A stretch of 64,000 bases of DNA from Bowmanella yangjiangensis (GTDB lineage: Bacteria > Pseudomonadota > Gammaproteobacteria > Enterobacterales > Alteromonadaceae): positions 42,472-106,471 of the forward strand of contig NZ_JAFKCS010000015.1 in the NCBI RefSeq assembly GCF_017255015.1, given 5' to 3'. The translations under genes and the position numbers were made by a program. This document shows, in pieces, positions 16,210 through 24,260 of the stretch. Below the pieces are notes generated by a model that worked only from the letters and a program-made list of their open reading frames with translations, was not told the DNA's origin and made no database searches. The stretch's first letter is position 1. Every line of letters starts with the position of its first letter.

Positions 16210-16647
16210 ATGACAGAACTGCGCTACGTAGGGTTTTGGGCCAGGGTGCTGGCTATGTTGGTGGACAGCCTGATTATTGTGGCGATTATCTGGCCTTTAA
16301 TGGTCTGGTTATTTGGTTGGGAAGTACTGCTGCAAGGCGTACAGGGCGGGGCAGCGCAAGTGGTGCATATTCTGCTGTCCTGGGTATTTCCCATTCTGGC
16401 CGTGATCTTGTTCTGGCTATACCGCCAGGCCACGCCGGGCAAAATTGCCCTGGGGGCCAAAATTGTCGATGCCCAAACCCTGCAAGCGCCATCCACCCGT
16501 CAATGTATTATTCGCTACCTGGGTTATTACGTGTCCACCATTCCACTGGGCCTGGGCCTTTTTTGGGTAGGCATTGATGCCAGAAAACAAGGCTGGCACG
16601 ACAAGCTGGCCGGTACACTGGTTATCTATCAGCAAAATCAGCAATAG
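16210..16647 (+). CDS. RDD-family membrane protein
   Basis: Inner-membrane protein of 145 residues with the RDD signature: the Arg and Asp of FWARVLAMLVDSLIIV in helix 1, then TPGKIALGAKIVDAQT, the conserved loop after helix 2. Three hydrophobic helices lie near 15-35, 52-75 and 98-120. Members are often linked to transport, for example sodium/proton exchange in some species, but this short version has no assigned role. It directly follows a secreted NTF2-like gene. Confidence 0.88.
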   Translation: MTELRYVGFWARVLAMLVDSLIIVAIIWPLMVWLFGWEVLLQGVQGGAAQVVHILLSWVFPILAVILFWLYRQATPGKIALGAKIVDAQTLQAPSTRQCIIRYLGYYVSTIPLGLGLFWVGIDARKQGWHDKLAGTLVIYQQNQQ

Positions 16648-16717
16648 CGGTCCATAACTGTTTGTTTACACAGTTTTCTTGTGTATGTTCTGTTTAGCCT
16701 TCAAGGAGTTACAGAGC

Positions 16718-17128
16718 ATGGCTTTTACTGTCGAAGAATGCATGCCAAGCCCTCAGGAATATTGTGACCTGCGCGTTGCCGCCGGTCTGTCAGCCAAATC
16801 CCTGCAAGCCGCCCAAATTGGTTTGCCCAATTCGTTATATGCCGTTTGTATGCGTGACGGCCAAAAGCTGATTGCCATGGGCCGGGTGGTGGGGGATGGT
16901 GCCTGTAATTTTGAAGTGGTGGATATTGCTGTCGATCCACATTATCAAGGGCAGGGACTGGGTAAGCAGGTGATGGCCTATATTGACCAGTACCTGGCTG
17001 GTGCCGTATTGCCTGGGTCTTATGTTTCCATGATTGCCGATAAACCCGATTTTTATCAAAAGCTAGGCTACCAGCTGGTGGCTCCCACCAGTCAGGGCAT
17101 GACTAAAAAATTTGTGCCCAATACGTAG
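16718..17128 (+). CDS. GNAT-family N-acetyltransferase
   Basis: Acetyltransferase of 136 residues. The acetyl-CoA-binding motif is AVDPHYQGQGLGKQVMAYI (about 71-89), preceded by the strand VVGDGACNFEVVDI. The closing part SMIADKPDFYQKLGYQLV is the standard C-terminal helix and strand. The ATG at 16718 has AAGGAG 11 bases upstream and fits the family length; a further upstream in-frame start lacks support. Substrate unknown. It is the third GNAT gene within 7 kb. Confidence 0.87.
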   Translation: MAFTVEECMPSPQEYCDLRVAAGLSAKSLQAAQIGLPNSLYAVCMRDGQKLIAMGRVVGDGACNFEVVDIAVDPHYQGQGLGKQVMAYIDQYLAGAVLPGSYVSMIADKPDFYQKLGYQLVAPTSQGMTKKFVPNT

Positions 17129-17192
17129 GCCTTAATCGCTTGCACTCGGCAGTGGCCAGAGCGGATTTAATAGTCATAAACGGAGATTTATT

Positions 17193-17696
17193 ATGTTGTT
17201 CGCCAGTGCCTTTAGCTATAAAAAATGGGCCAACTCTGAGTTGCTGATATTTGGCGAGCGCCAGCTAAGCCAGCTACCCGAGGCCGATGCCACATTCTTT
17301 ATTCGCATCCTTAATCACACCACAGTAGTGGACAGCCTGTTTATCAGCCGTATCTTAGGTGAGCCTGAGCAATATCAGGCCGATAACACGGCGGAAACTC
17401 CCACTTTGGCTGAATTGCGCGAGCGTATGGATAAGCACGACAGCTGGCTGGTGGCCTATACCGAATCGGCTACGCCGCAGGAACTACAGCGCGAGATTGC
17501 TTTTCAGTTTGTTGACGGCAGCCACGGCCGCTTATCGGTGGAGGAAATACTGCTGCACTTATTAACTCACGGCAGCAATCATCGCGGTATGGCATCCAGG
17601 GTGCTAGCCAGTAACGGCCTGGATCGCCCCAGCGATACCTTTACCCGTTATTTGCATCAAGTGGAGCCGGGTAGACGAGAAGAGATAGTCAGTTAA
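17193..17696 (+). CDS. DinB-family protein
   Basis: Four-helix-bundle protein of 167 residues in the DinB/YfiT superfamily (many members are metal-dependent thiol transferases). The three expected metal ligands can be seen: a histidine in RILNHTTVVDSLF (about residue 40) and the pair in LLTHGSNHRG (about 123-129). The opening FSYKKWANSELL is also standard. RBS CGGAGA precedes the ATG. Cofactor and substrate are unknown. Despite the name it is unrelated to DNA polymerase IV, and no LexA site was seen near it. Confidence 0.87.
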   Translation: MLFASAFSYKKWANSELLIFGERQLSQLPEADATFFIRILNHTTVVDSLFISRILGEPEQYQADNTAETPTLAELRERMDKHDSWLVAYTESATPQELQREIAFQFVDGSHGRLSVEEILLHLLTHGSNHRGMASRVLASNGLDRPSDTFTRYLHQVEPGRREEIVS

Positions 17697-17769
17697 GTAG
17701 GTAGCCTTGTCATTGCTACCAGCAGTGTTTTTTCGCTAGCCTGGCTGCGTAATACTTAGGGGGATGCAA

Positions 17770-18138
17770 ATGGAACTTAAAGATAAGATTGTGGCGCTAG
17801 AAGCGCGCCCGCGTAACGCCATGCTAAACGCCGATACCAGCGAACTTGATACGCTGCTGGCCGACGACTTGCTGTTTACCAATCATCTGGGCCAGCTTCA
17901 ATCCAAACAGTACGATATCCAAGCGCACCGCTCAGGACTGTTAACGATCAGCGCTCTGGAGTTAGATAATCTTAAGATTGAGCCTCTTGGCGATACGGCC
18001 ATAGTTACAGTACAAGCCGATATTCAAGGCACCTATGCTGGGCGACCCGCCAATATAGTGCTGAGGTTTACCCGTATCTGGGCCAAACAGGGCGATGAAT
18101 TTCAGGTTATTGCTGCCCATGCATCCGCTGTGGCGTGA
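17770..18138 (+). CDS. NTF2-like/DUF4440 protein
   Basis: Small cytosolic protein of 122 residues with the NTF2-like pattern: a first helix with RNAMLNADTSELDTLLADDL, then LLFTNHLGQLQSKQ, a middle sheet (LDNLKIEPLGDTAIVTVQAD) and a closing strand VLRFTRIWAKQGDEFQVIAAH, where the late Trp is typical of the DUF4440 group. I use the ATG at 17770 because the run TTAGGGGG sits about 6 bases before it; the ATG at 17764 is too close to that run. Function unknown. Confidence 0.8.
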   Translation: MELKDKIVALEARPRNAMLNADTSELDTLLADDLLFTNHLGQLQSKQYDIQAHRSGLLTISALELDNLKIEPLGDTAIVTVQADIQGTYAGRPANIVLRFTRIWAKQGDEFQVIAAHASAVA

Positions 18139-18406
18139 GATGATTACACAGTTATCTGCCAGCGATAATGGCTGTGTTTCTCCCTTCCTAAACATACCCG
18201 CAGCCATATAAACCCCATAGTGCAGAACATTATCGTCCCTCCCTGATATCGATTTGGTGCAGCCAAGAAAACTCTTGCTAGGCAAGGGGTTAGAAGCGTG
18301 TTACAAAATGGTTATGCAGAAGTACGGATAGCTTCTCTTGTTTAAACATAGAAGTGTTCCGTCAATTAATGCTCTTAGAACTATATAAAAGTAAGGAGAA
18401 AACATA

Positions 18407-19105
18407 ATGGCAAGATGTACTGCACCAGTTAGAGGACATAGTTCGGCTGCTGCTGCAGCAAATTGTCCAGCATGTCGTTATAAAAGTCGCGGGTACAGTG
18501 GCTATAGCGGTTACAGTCCATCATATTCATCGTACTCTGGCTCGAGCTATCCTAGTAGTGGTGGAAGCTCCAGAAGCTCCAGAAGCTCCAAACCCCGCTG
18601 GTCTAAGTCGAGTTCTTCTGTTTCGTATACTTCGTCTCAAATTCAATCATTAACACCCATTAGAGAGGCTGTTGAAGTTAGAGTTGTTGTCCAACCTGAT
18701 ATTCGTGATGCTTTTTTATGCCATGCATGGGCTGATCGTAAAGAGTCAGCTAAGGAGCTACATGATTTACTTGAAGCTGCCGGAGTAAAAGTTTGGTTCA
18801 GTGAAAAAGATCTTGGGTTGGGTGTACCTATGATGCGAGCTATCGACAAGGGCTTAGCAAATTCAAAAGTTGGGCTTGTTTTGGTAACTCCCGCAATGAT
18901 AGAGCGTCTTCCAAAAGAAAGTGTTGCTGATAAAGAGCTATCTGCTTTATTAGCAGGAAACCGACTCGTTCCTATCGTGCACAATACGACATATGAAGCT
19001 CTTCGTAATGTTAGTCCTTTGCTGGCATCTAGATCTGGTTTAGACACCTCGGAAGACTCAATGTCTGAGATTGCTGAAAAAATCGCTGAGTTGGTGGCTA
19101 CTTAA
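18407..19105 (+). CDS. TIR-domain protein with Cys-motif and Ser/Tyr/Gly-rich linker
   Basis: A 232-residue protein in three parts. The N-terminus has three cysteines and a histidine (Cys4, His11, Cys20, Cys23; ending NCPAC) that could bind zinc. A low-complexity Ser/Tyr/Gly linker (about 30-80) follows. The TIR domain (about 98-232) contains DAFLCHAWADRKESAKEL, the loop VKVWFSEKDLGLG and VGLVLVTPAM, with Glu177 in DKELSALLAG at the position of the catalytic glutamate of NAD-hydrolysing TIR enzymes. RBS AAGGAG is present. Bacterial TIR proteins commonly act in anti-phage defence by degrading NAD+ or making cyclic-ADPR signals. No partner (Thoeris ThsA, SIR2, Argonaute) is adjacent, so the role is inferred from the domain only. 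The surrounding DNA is visibly AT-richer than the flanks. Confidence 0.82.
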   Translation: MARCTAPVRGHSSAAAAANCPACRYKSRGYSGYSGYSPSYSSYSGSSYPSSGGSSRSSRSSKPRWSKSSSSVSYTSSQIQSLTPIREAVEVRVVVQPDIRDAFLCHAWADRKESAKELHDLLEAAGVKVWFSEKDLGLGVPMMRAIDKGLANSKVGLVLVTPAMIERLPKESVADKELSALLAGNRLVPIVHNTTYEALRNVSPLLASRSGLDTSEDSMSEIAEKIAELVAT

Positions 19106-19205
19106 TTTAGTGATGTATTGTTCTAGCAAGCTCATGTTGTCGGACTGGTTTTCCGCTTTGATCCAAACCAGCCCCAAATGTGTGCGTTAGTAAGGGTCTT
19201 AAGAT

Positions 19206-19589
19206 ATGGATGAAATTGAGTATTCGTCGTACTCACTAGAAGAGCTGGAGGATGCTTTGCAACATGTTGATAAAGCTACTTTTCCAACCAGAGTCACAAG
19301 AATTCAAACAGAAATTGAACGAAGAAAGGCTGGGGTACTTCCAGAACCGGGCTCCAAAAAGGTTGAAGTTCCCCCATCGTTTTTTAAAGCTAAAAAAGGT
19401 AATAAGTCCGCCAGAGGAATAGTGCTAGCTATTTGGCCTGCTACTGTTATTTTTTCTATTTATTACGGTAAGCTCCCATCACGAAATGGTGTGATTTCCT
19501 ACAGCGACGATCCTATCTTGTTCATAATGTGCTGACTGATTTTTATAGGAGTAGGCTGCTACTTTTATTATGGTAGAGATGACACCTAA
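19206..19589 (+). pseudogene. small membrane protein gene interrupted by one in-frame UGA
   Basis: The frame from ATG 19206 encodes a helical N-terminus (SSYSLEELEDALQHVDKATF, then IQTEIERRKAG), a first hydrophobic segment (ARGIVLAIWPATVIFSIYYG) and the beginning of a second (DDPILFIMC), then meets TGA at 19533-19535. The same frame continues LIFIGVGCYFYYGRDDT to TAA at 19589, completing a normal second membrane helix. A point mutation to UGA (or readthrough) explains this best; with the stop the product is 109 residues, without it 127. I recall similar Y/F-S-x-E-E-L-x-D helical N-termini on small membrane proteins of Shewanella and Alteromonas; the function is unknown. Confidence 0.6.
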
Positions 19590-19757
19590 CAAACCAAGTC
19601 TGCCCGGGCAGTAGACTTCTTCCGCATTGACAGACATGAATCGAAAACTCAGCCAGAAGTAAAGGATAAAGTTCCTCCCTTGCACCTGAGTTTGAGGGGT
19701 CTATATTAGTGGCAGTAAAGCATCCATAGTTTCAACTATATGATTAAAAGGATATTT

Positions 19758-20606
19758 ATGAAACGTAAAGGAATCCCAACAAGCTTACTCCTATCCACTG
19801 TTCTTATATCCGCGATTAGTAACGCAAAGGATATAAATCCAGTCTCTGAACCGCTCTACTTAGGCCAAAATCCTCCTGGCTTAACCCCGGAATTATTTGC
19901 CCCTGGTATGGTCGCCACCGAAGACTATCTGGAAACTGAGGTGCTGTTTTTACCTGATATGAGCGAGCTTTCTTTCACCCGCTCCGGTGGGGATTATAAA
20001 GAGTCCAAATGGATTGTGATGCAATATCAGGATAATCAATGGCGCGAGAAGACCATTGCCCCTGAAGATGTTCGACAATATAAGCAGCGCTTTAGCCCCA
20101 GTGTATCAGTGCTTAAAAGCCTTGAACCTTTTCAGGATATTCCGGTTATTGGCTACACCACCGCGGCTAACGCAACCCAGTATTTTTATGTGTTGGACTT
20201 TAAGGATGGCAGTGGACATTTAAGCTATTCGAGGCTGATTGATGGTAAGTATGAAACGCCGGTTAAAATGAGCGCGGCAGTGAACCAGGGAAAATATATT
20301 GCCCATCCCTTTGTTGCCCCGGATGAATCCTATTTAATGTGGGATGCCGAGATGGAGGGCGAAAGCACCCCGGATATTTATATCAGTTTTCGCCAGCAAG
20401 ATGGCTCTTGGGGCGAGGCCATCAATATGGGGGATATCATCAACACCCCCTTGTATGAACAGCGCCCCAAAGTCACGCCTGATGGCAAATATCTGTTTTT
20501 CTGGAAGGGCGATGTGAAGACCCGCGACGATGGCAGCCGCTATGTGGTGGGCAGCCCCTATTGGGTGGATGCAAAAATTATTGAAACGCTTAGGCCCAAA
20601 GACTAA
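19758..20606 (+). CDS. exported PD40/TolB-like beta-propeller protein
   Basis: Protein of 282 residues with a signal peptide (about 1-23, ending SNAKD) and repeated segments of the PD40/WD40-like type. Examples are EVLFLPDMSELSFTRSG, HPFVAPDESYLMWDAE and RPKVTPDGKYLFFWKGD, each a strand, an x-PDG/PDE turn and a following strand. Such propellers are found in TolB and peptidase relatives and usually mediate binding. The ATG at 19758 has AAAAGGA upstream; the ATG at 19740 would add six residues before the signal. No enzyme domain is attached. Its stop codon is embedded in a short inverted repeat (20606-20624). Confidence 0.7.
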   Translation: MKRKGIPTSLLLSTVLISAISNAKDINPVSEPLYLGQNPPGLTPELFAPGMVATEDYLETEVLFLPDMSELSFTRSGGDYKESKWIVMQYQDNQWREKTIAPEDVRQYKQRFSPSVSVLKSLEPFQDIPVIGYTTAANATQYFYVLDFKDGSGHLSYSRLIDGKYETPVKMSAAVNQGKYIAHPFVAPDESYLMWDAEMEGESTPDIYISFRQQDGSWGEAINMGDIINTPLYEQRPKVTPDGKYLFFWKGDVKTRDDGSRYVVGSPYWVDAKIIETLRPKD

Positions 20607-20671
20607 CGGCTTAGCCTAAGCCGTGACTCAGCACTAAATCCGTAGCTGTAATAAAGGACAAAAAGAAGTAT

Positions 20672-21040
20672 ATGCAAACAGTAAAAGGTACCTGCCACTG
20701 CCAGGCCGTAGAGTTTGAGGTGGATTTGATTGACGGGCATCAGAATATCCGTCGTTGTAACTGCTCTATTTGCAGTAAAAAAGGCGCGATTATGGCAGGG
20801 GTGACCTTGGATCGTCTGCGTGTTACCCGCGGTGAGGATAAGTTAAGCCTGTATCAATGGAATACCAAGATTGCCAAACACTATTTTTGCAGTCTGTGCG
20901 GCATCTATACCCATCATCAGCGCCGTAGCGTGCCCACTGAATATGGCTATAACCTGGCCTGTATTGAAGGGATAGATCTGGCATCTTTTGAAGTCGGCGC
21001 CAGTAATGGTGCAGCACAATCCTTGGTGGATGCTCAATAA
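20672..21040 (+). CDS. GFA/CENP-V family zinc protein
   Basis: Small protein of 122 residues in the glutathione-dependent formaldehyde-activating (GFA)/CENP-V fold. All zinc-binding cysteines are visible: CHCQAVEFEV (Cys8, Cys10), RRCNCSICSKKG (Cys29, Cys31, Cys34) and FCSLCGIYTHH (Cys72, Cys75). The DUF636 label covers many members without a tested reaction, so glutathione/formaldehyde chemistry should not be assumed. Single gene between a propeller protein and a PhzF enzyme. Confidence 0.88.
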   Translation: MQTVKGTCHCQAVEFEVDLIDGHQNIRRCNCSICSKKGAIMAGVTLDRLRVTRGEDKLSLYQWNTKIAKHYFCSLCGIYTHHQRRSVPTEYGYNLACIEGIDLASFEVGASNGAAQSLVDAQ

Positions 21041-21103
21041 TTCGGTTTAGCTTGAACCGCTGTCCGGCGGTTCTACTTATGTTGTACGAAGTAAGAGATT
21101 TTA

Positions 21104-21970
21104 ATGGAAGTTAACGCATTTTTAGTTAATGCCTTTACCGCCAGTGGCAGCGGCGGTAACCCGGCCGGGGTGGTATTAAACGCCGATAATTTATCTGACC
21201 AGGACAAGCTGAAAATCGCCCGGACTGTGGGGTTTTCGGAAACCGCCTTTGTCTCTCAGGATGAGGAAGTGGATTTTGCCCTGTCCTTTTTTACCGTCAC
21301 CGATGAAGTGGATTTTTGTGGCCATGCCACTGTAGCAACCTTTTCAACGCTCTATCAACAAGGCCTGATTAGTGAAGGGCGCTATATACAGCGAACCAAA
21401 GCCGGTTTATTGGGCGTAACTGTGGCATTTGATGGCCAGATAGTGATGGAACAAGCCCTACCTGACTACCTTGGCGTTATTGATTACCAGACCATCGCCG
21501 AGATGATAGGTCTGGATGCCGAATTACTGGCTTCAACCCGGCTCCCAGTTGAGATAATTTCAACCGGCTTACCGGATATTATTGTGCCTGTGCCTTTTGG
21601 GTATTTGGATAAGATCCAGGTAAACAACGCGCTACTCAGTGACTATTGTAAGCAGCATAACCTTGTTGGTATTCATGCTTTTGAGCTTTGCGATAAGGAC
21701 AGCGGGCCTACCGCCAGTTGCCGGAATTTTGCACCGTTATTTGGTATTCCCGAAGAGTCGGCTACCGGCAGCGCCAATGGTGCTTTGGCCTGTTATTTGA
21801 CCAAGCATTTGGCAGATAAGCTTGCCAGCCCCTTTAGCTTTGAGCAGGGCCGGGCCATGGGCTGTGTTTCGCGCATTACTGTCTCGGTTGAGTCAAACGA
21901 GCAAGGTATAGTGAAAGTCTGCGTTGGCGGCTTTGCCCGTGAAATAGGGCTGCAGACAGTCTGTTTGTAA
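21104..21970 (+). CDS. PhzF-family isomerase/epimerase-like enzyme
   Basis: Enzyme of 288 residues in the PhzF (phenazine biosynthesis) fold, two similar halves related to diaminopimelate epimerase. Signatures are GSGGNPAGVV near the start, the catalytic glutamate in GFSETAFV (about residue 47), DFCGHATVAT (about 72-81) and the second-half counterpart ESATGSANGALACYL. No phenazine genes are nearby, so it is one of the many stand-alone PhzF homologues of unknown substrate. Confidence 0.88.
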   Translation: MEVNAFLVNAFTASGSGGNPAGVVLNADNLSDQDKLKIARTVGFSETAFVSQDEEVDFALSFFTVTDEVDFCGHATVATFSTLYQQGLISEGRYIQRTKAGLLGVTVAFDGQIVMEQALPDYLGVIDYQTIAEMIGLDAELLASTRLPVEIISTGLPDIIVPVPFGYLDKIQVNNALLSDYCKQHNLVGIHAFELCDKDSGPTASCRNFAPLFGIPEESATGSANGALACYLTKHLADKLASPFSFEQGRAMGCVSRITVSVESNEQGIVKVCVGGFAREIGLQTVCL

Positions 21971-22043
21971 TTAACTAGCTAGACAGGGAATGTTCAATCA
22001 TTTCTCCTGGTGGTGTGCAGTTACACGTCCTTGAAATACGATA

Positions 22044-22071
22044 TTAAAACTCAGCCTCTTCCCTGAGGCTG
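22044..22071 (-). terminator. rho-independent terminator of the merR gene
   Basis: Read on the minus strand: CAGCCTC-AGGGAA-GAGGCTG, a perfect 7-bp stem, followed by AGTTTTAAT. It lies just past the stop of the merR gene and between convergent genes. Confidence 0.65.
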
Positions 22072-22078
22072 TGTCGGG

Positions 22079-22588
22079 TTAGAAAGCGCGGATCTCAGCG
22101 ATTTCGTCGTCGGCAATACCCAAGGACTCAAGGAACTTTTGATGTTCCTGTGGTTCTAGTTCCTCGAATTTTTGATGCCATTTCACCATATCGTTTTCGC
22201 TAAAACCGGCGGCTACCATGATTTCAACCCAGCGTGCTTTATTGACCATATTTTCCTCCATTAGACTCGGATCGTTGAGAAGCACAACTACCGCTTTTTG
22301 TTGTGCTCGTAGGGTTTGAATCTCTTGCTCCAACTTGTAAAAGTGCTCTTTTAAAAGTGCCGCTTGAGATTCTCCCGTTCGGTTTAACAGCCCATGGATA
22401 CTGGCCACCGACAAACCGTAAGAACGATAAGAGGCGATAGCCTTTAAGCGTTCAATTTCTTTATCGCCATACCAGCGATAGCCGTTTTCAGAGCGGTACG
22501 CCGGTAGTAACAGTTGTTGTTGCTCGTAATACAGAATCGTTGTACGAGACATTCCAGTATGTTTTGCGAGTTGAGTAACAGTAAGCAT
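22079..22588 (-). CDS. MerR-family transcriptional regulator
   Basis: Regulator of 169 residues. The DNA-binding domain occupies about 1-70 (MLTVTQLAKHTGMSRTTILY, YEQQQLLLPAYRSENGYRWY). A coiled dimerisation helix follows (about 75-115), then a C-terminal helical domain (ARWVEIMVAAGFSENDMVKW and LESLGIADDEIAEIR) found in a set of MerR proteins but with no known ligand. No Cys-rich metal-binding loop is present, so metal sensing is unlikely. The ATG at 22588 aligns the domain start with the family; upstream in-frame residues are not MerR-like. An inverted repeat 36-56 bases upstream may be its operator. Confidence 0.87.
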   Translation of the reverse strand: MLTVTQLAKHTGMSRTTILYYEQQQLLLPAYRSENGYRWYGDKEIERLKAIASYRSYGLSVASIHGLLNRTGESQAALLKEHFYKLEQEIQTLRAQQKAVVVLLNDPSLMEENMVNKARWVEIMVAAGFSENDMVKWHQKFEELEPQEHQKFLESLGIADDEIAEIRAF

Positions 22589-22623
22589 GGCAGTTCCACA
22601 AGTTGACCGAGTCAGTATCCTCA

Positions 22624-22644
22624 ACCCGTTACTAATAGACGGGT
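22624..22644. promoter_or_regulatory. possible MerR operator (inverted repeat)
   Basis: ACCCGT-N9-ACGGGT, perfect 6-bp arms, lies 36-56 bases upstream of the merR start. On the minus strand it overlaps a TTGACC -35-like hexamer (complement of 22642-22647). MerR sites are inverted repeats inside a promoter spacer, so autoregulation is plausible. The -10 is not convincing, because the best match is 22 bases away. Confidence 0.4.
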
Positions 22645-22813
22645 CAATACCTAATATTAATACTTATTCACGCCCGTTAGTCGTTATGCATTGCAAGGCA
22701 ACCTGAGGTTCGGAAAATCGTCTTGCCTGGTGGGGATTCGCTTTTATTCGCTTAGTGTTGATAGGATGCATTAAGTTGCAGATAAGCGCATTTCCGTTTG
22801 GGTAATAATGGGG

Positions 22814-22849
22814 TCTGATGCGCCAACTAGGTCTGGGAGGCGCATCAGA
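22814..22849. repeat. 11-bp inverted repeat downstream of the aminotransferase gene
   Basis: TCTGATGCGCC and GGCGCATCAGA, perfect arms around a 14-base loop, lie 14 bases beyond the stop codon of the class V aminotransferase gene. The stem is strong but no T-run follows on either strand. It probably acts as a transcript-end stabiliser or as a terminator aided by other factors. Confidence 0.55.
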
Positions 22850-22862
22850 AAGTGCTGGTTGT

Positions 22863-24176
22863 TCAGCCTTTCGCCAATGCCGCAATAGCACCCAGGGCAA
22901 TATCTATCTCCTGCTCATTATTTATCAGGCTCGGTGCAAAACGGGCATAGGACTGGCGGTAAGGGGTTGAGCTCATAATAACGCCTTGATCATGCAGCTT
23001 TTTGACTACCTCGTCAGGATGCATGCCATTCACATCAAAACAGACTAAACCACTGGATAAGACAGGTGTTTTCGGCGTATAGAGCCTGACATGGGGCATT
23101 TGGGCCAGGCCTTCTTTGGTTTGGCTATTCAACTGATGGATGCGACTCTGCACATTGGCTTTTCCCAGTTGCAGGTGTAGCTTAAATGCTTCGGGCAAGG
23201 CCCATCGGTGCTCGAACGAGTGAAAGCCGCCGGGTGACATATGCTCCCCTATAGGTACCTGATCCTGGCTGCTGTAGCCCATCCATACGTCATAGGACTG
23301 GCTAAAACTGGGGATCACCGCGTTGGTCCGTTGCCAGGCGCTATCCTTTGCCCAGATCAGCCCGGTGCCACGGGGGCCAAAAATCCATTTATGGGTGCCG
23401 GCGATAAAGAAGTCACAACCTAGCTGGCTGATGTCTTCATTTTCAATGCCGAAACCATGTACACCGTCTACACAAAACAAGATCTGATCGGCGTCTGTTC
23501 GATTCGCGTTAATGCCTTGAATCAGATCTGCCATGGCTCGGATTGGGAGCTTTACCCCTGTTGAGGAATGTACCCAGGTGACTGCCACCACGCGGGTTTT
23601 TTCACTGATACCGGCTTTTAGGTTGCTGAGTATCTGTTCCACCTCAACCTGTGCGGGATCCTGGTACAAGCTGATGCGTTTAACCTTAGCGCCGGTACGA
23701 CCAGCGCGTAATTGCAATGACAAGTCGGTGGAGTAATGGTCATGAACCGTTTGCACTATCTCGTCATCGGGATTCAATTTTAAACCACTGTAGACCATGG
23801 CCAGACCCATGGTTGTGCTATCCGTCAGGGCAATCTGATGACCCTGGCCGCCCATATACTGCGCGGCGGCCTGGGCTATTTTCCCGTCAATGGTCATAAA
23901 GTGTTCATGCCAGTAGTCTGCCGGGTTGCTGTCAAAGGCTTGCCTGTGCATGGCGATCGCATCGGCAACCGGCTTGGGATGAGAGGCGAGTAGAAAGGTG
24001 GCTAAATGGATGTAATCGTAAGTCAGTGGAAACAGCTTTCTGAGCCCCGACCAGTCCGCCGGGGCTATTGTGTTGCTATTGAGTTCAGATTGTTTGCCAT
24101 CTGCCAGGGCAAAGCTATTCAGGCTGCTGGCAGCAAGGGTTAAACCGCTGCCGGTAAGAAATGCACGTCGCTCCAT
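22863..24176 (-). CDS. Tat-exported class V PLP aminotransferase (isopenicillin-N-epimerase-like)
   Basis: PLP-dependent enzyme of 437 residues. The N-terminus (MERRAFLTGSGLTLAASSLN) carries a Tat-like double-Arg motif followed by a hydrophobic stretch ending SFALA, so a folded, cofactor-loaded enzyme is probably exported to the periplasm. The class V fold is clear: SSTGVKLPIRAMADLI, the Asp/His pair of VDGVHGFG, and the PLP lysine in AGTHKWIFGPRGTG (about residue 256). The nearest named relatives are isopenicillin-N epimerase and cysteine desulfurase-like proteins, but no sulfur or beta-lactam genes are near. An amidohydrolase gene lies 84 bases upstream on the same strand and may be co-transcribed. 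Confidence 0.85.
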   Translation of the reverse strand: MERRAFLTGSGLTLAASSLNSFALADGKQSELNSNTIAPADWSGLRKLFPLTYDYIHLATFLLASHPKPVADAIAMHRQAFDSNPADYWHEHFMTIDGKIAQAAAQYMGGQGHQIALTDSTTMGLAMVYSGLKLNPDDEIVQTVHDHYSTDLSLQLRAGRTGAKVKRISLYQDPAQVEVEQILSNLKAGISEKTRVVAVTWVHSSTGVKLPIRAMADLIQGINANRTDADQILFCVDGVHGFGIENEDISQLGCDFFIAGTHKWIFGPRGTGLIWAKDSAWQRTNAVIPSFSQSYDVWMGYSSQDQVPIGEHMSPGGFHSFEHRWALPEAFKLHLQLGKANVQSRIHQLNSQTKEGLAQMPHVRLYTPKTPVLSSGLVCFDVNGMHPDEVVKKLHDQGVIMSSTPYRQSYARFAPSLINNEQEIDIALGAIAALAKG

Positions 24177-24260
24177 GGTGGGCTCCTGCTGAAATATCTC
24201 ATCCAGTATAGGTCAACTCACCAAAACCGAAGATGTGCTTACATCGCCAGCCTGCTTAGA

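Noticed and set aside
17193..17696. SOS-regulated DNA polymerase IV
   Set aside because: It is a DinB/YfiT four-helix protein, not a polymerase, and no LexA box is present upstream.
13697..18138. Integron cassette array of small genes
   Set aside because: All genes are separated by short ordinary gaps or overlaps, and no attC-like repeats were seen.
19533..19535. UGA as a selenocysteine codon
   Set aside because: The flanking residues are a plain membrane helix, and no SECIS-like hairpin follows immediately downstream.
22664..22900. Open minus-strand frame of 78 codons downstream of the class V aminotransferase
   Set aside because: It overlaps the aminotransferase in another frame, has no recognisable motif, and runs through an 11-bp inverted repeat.
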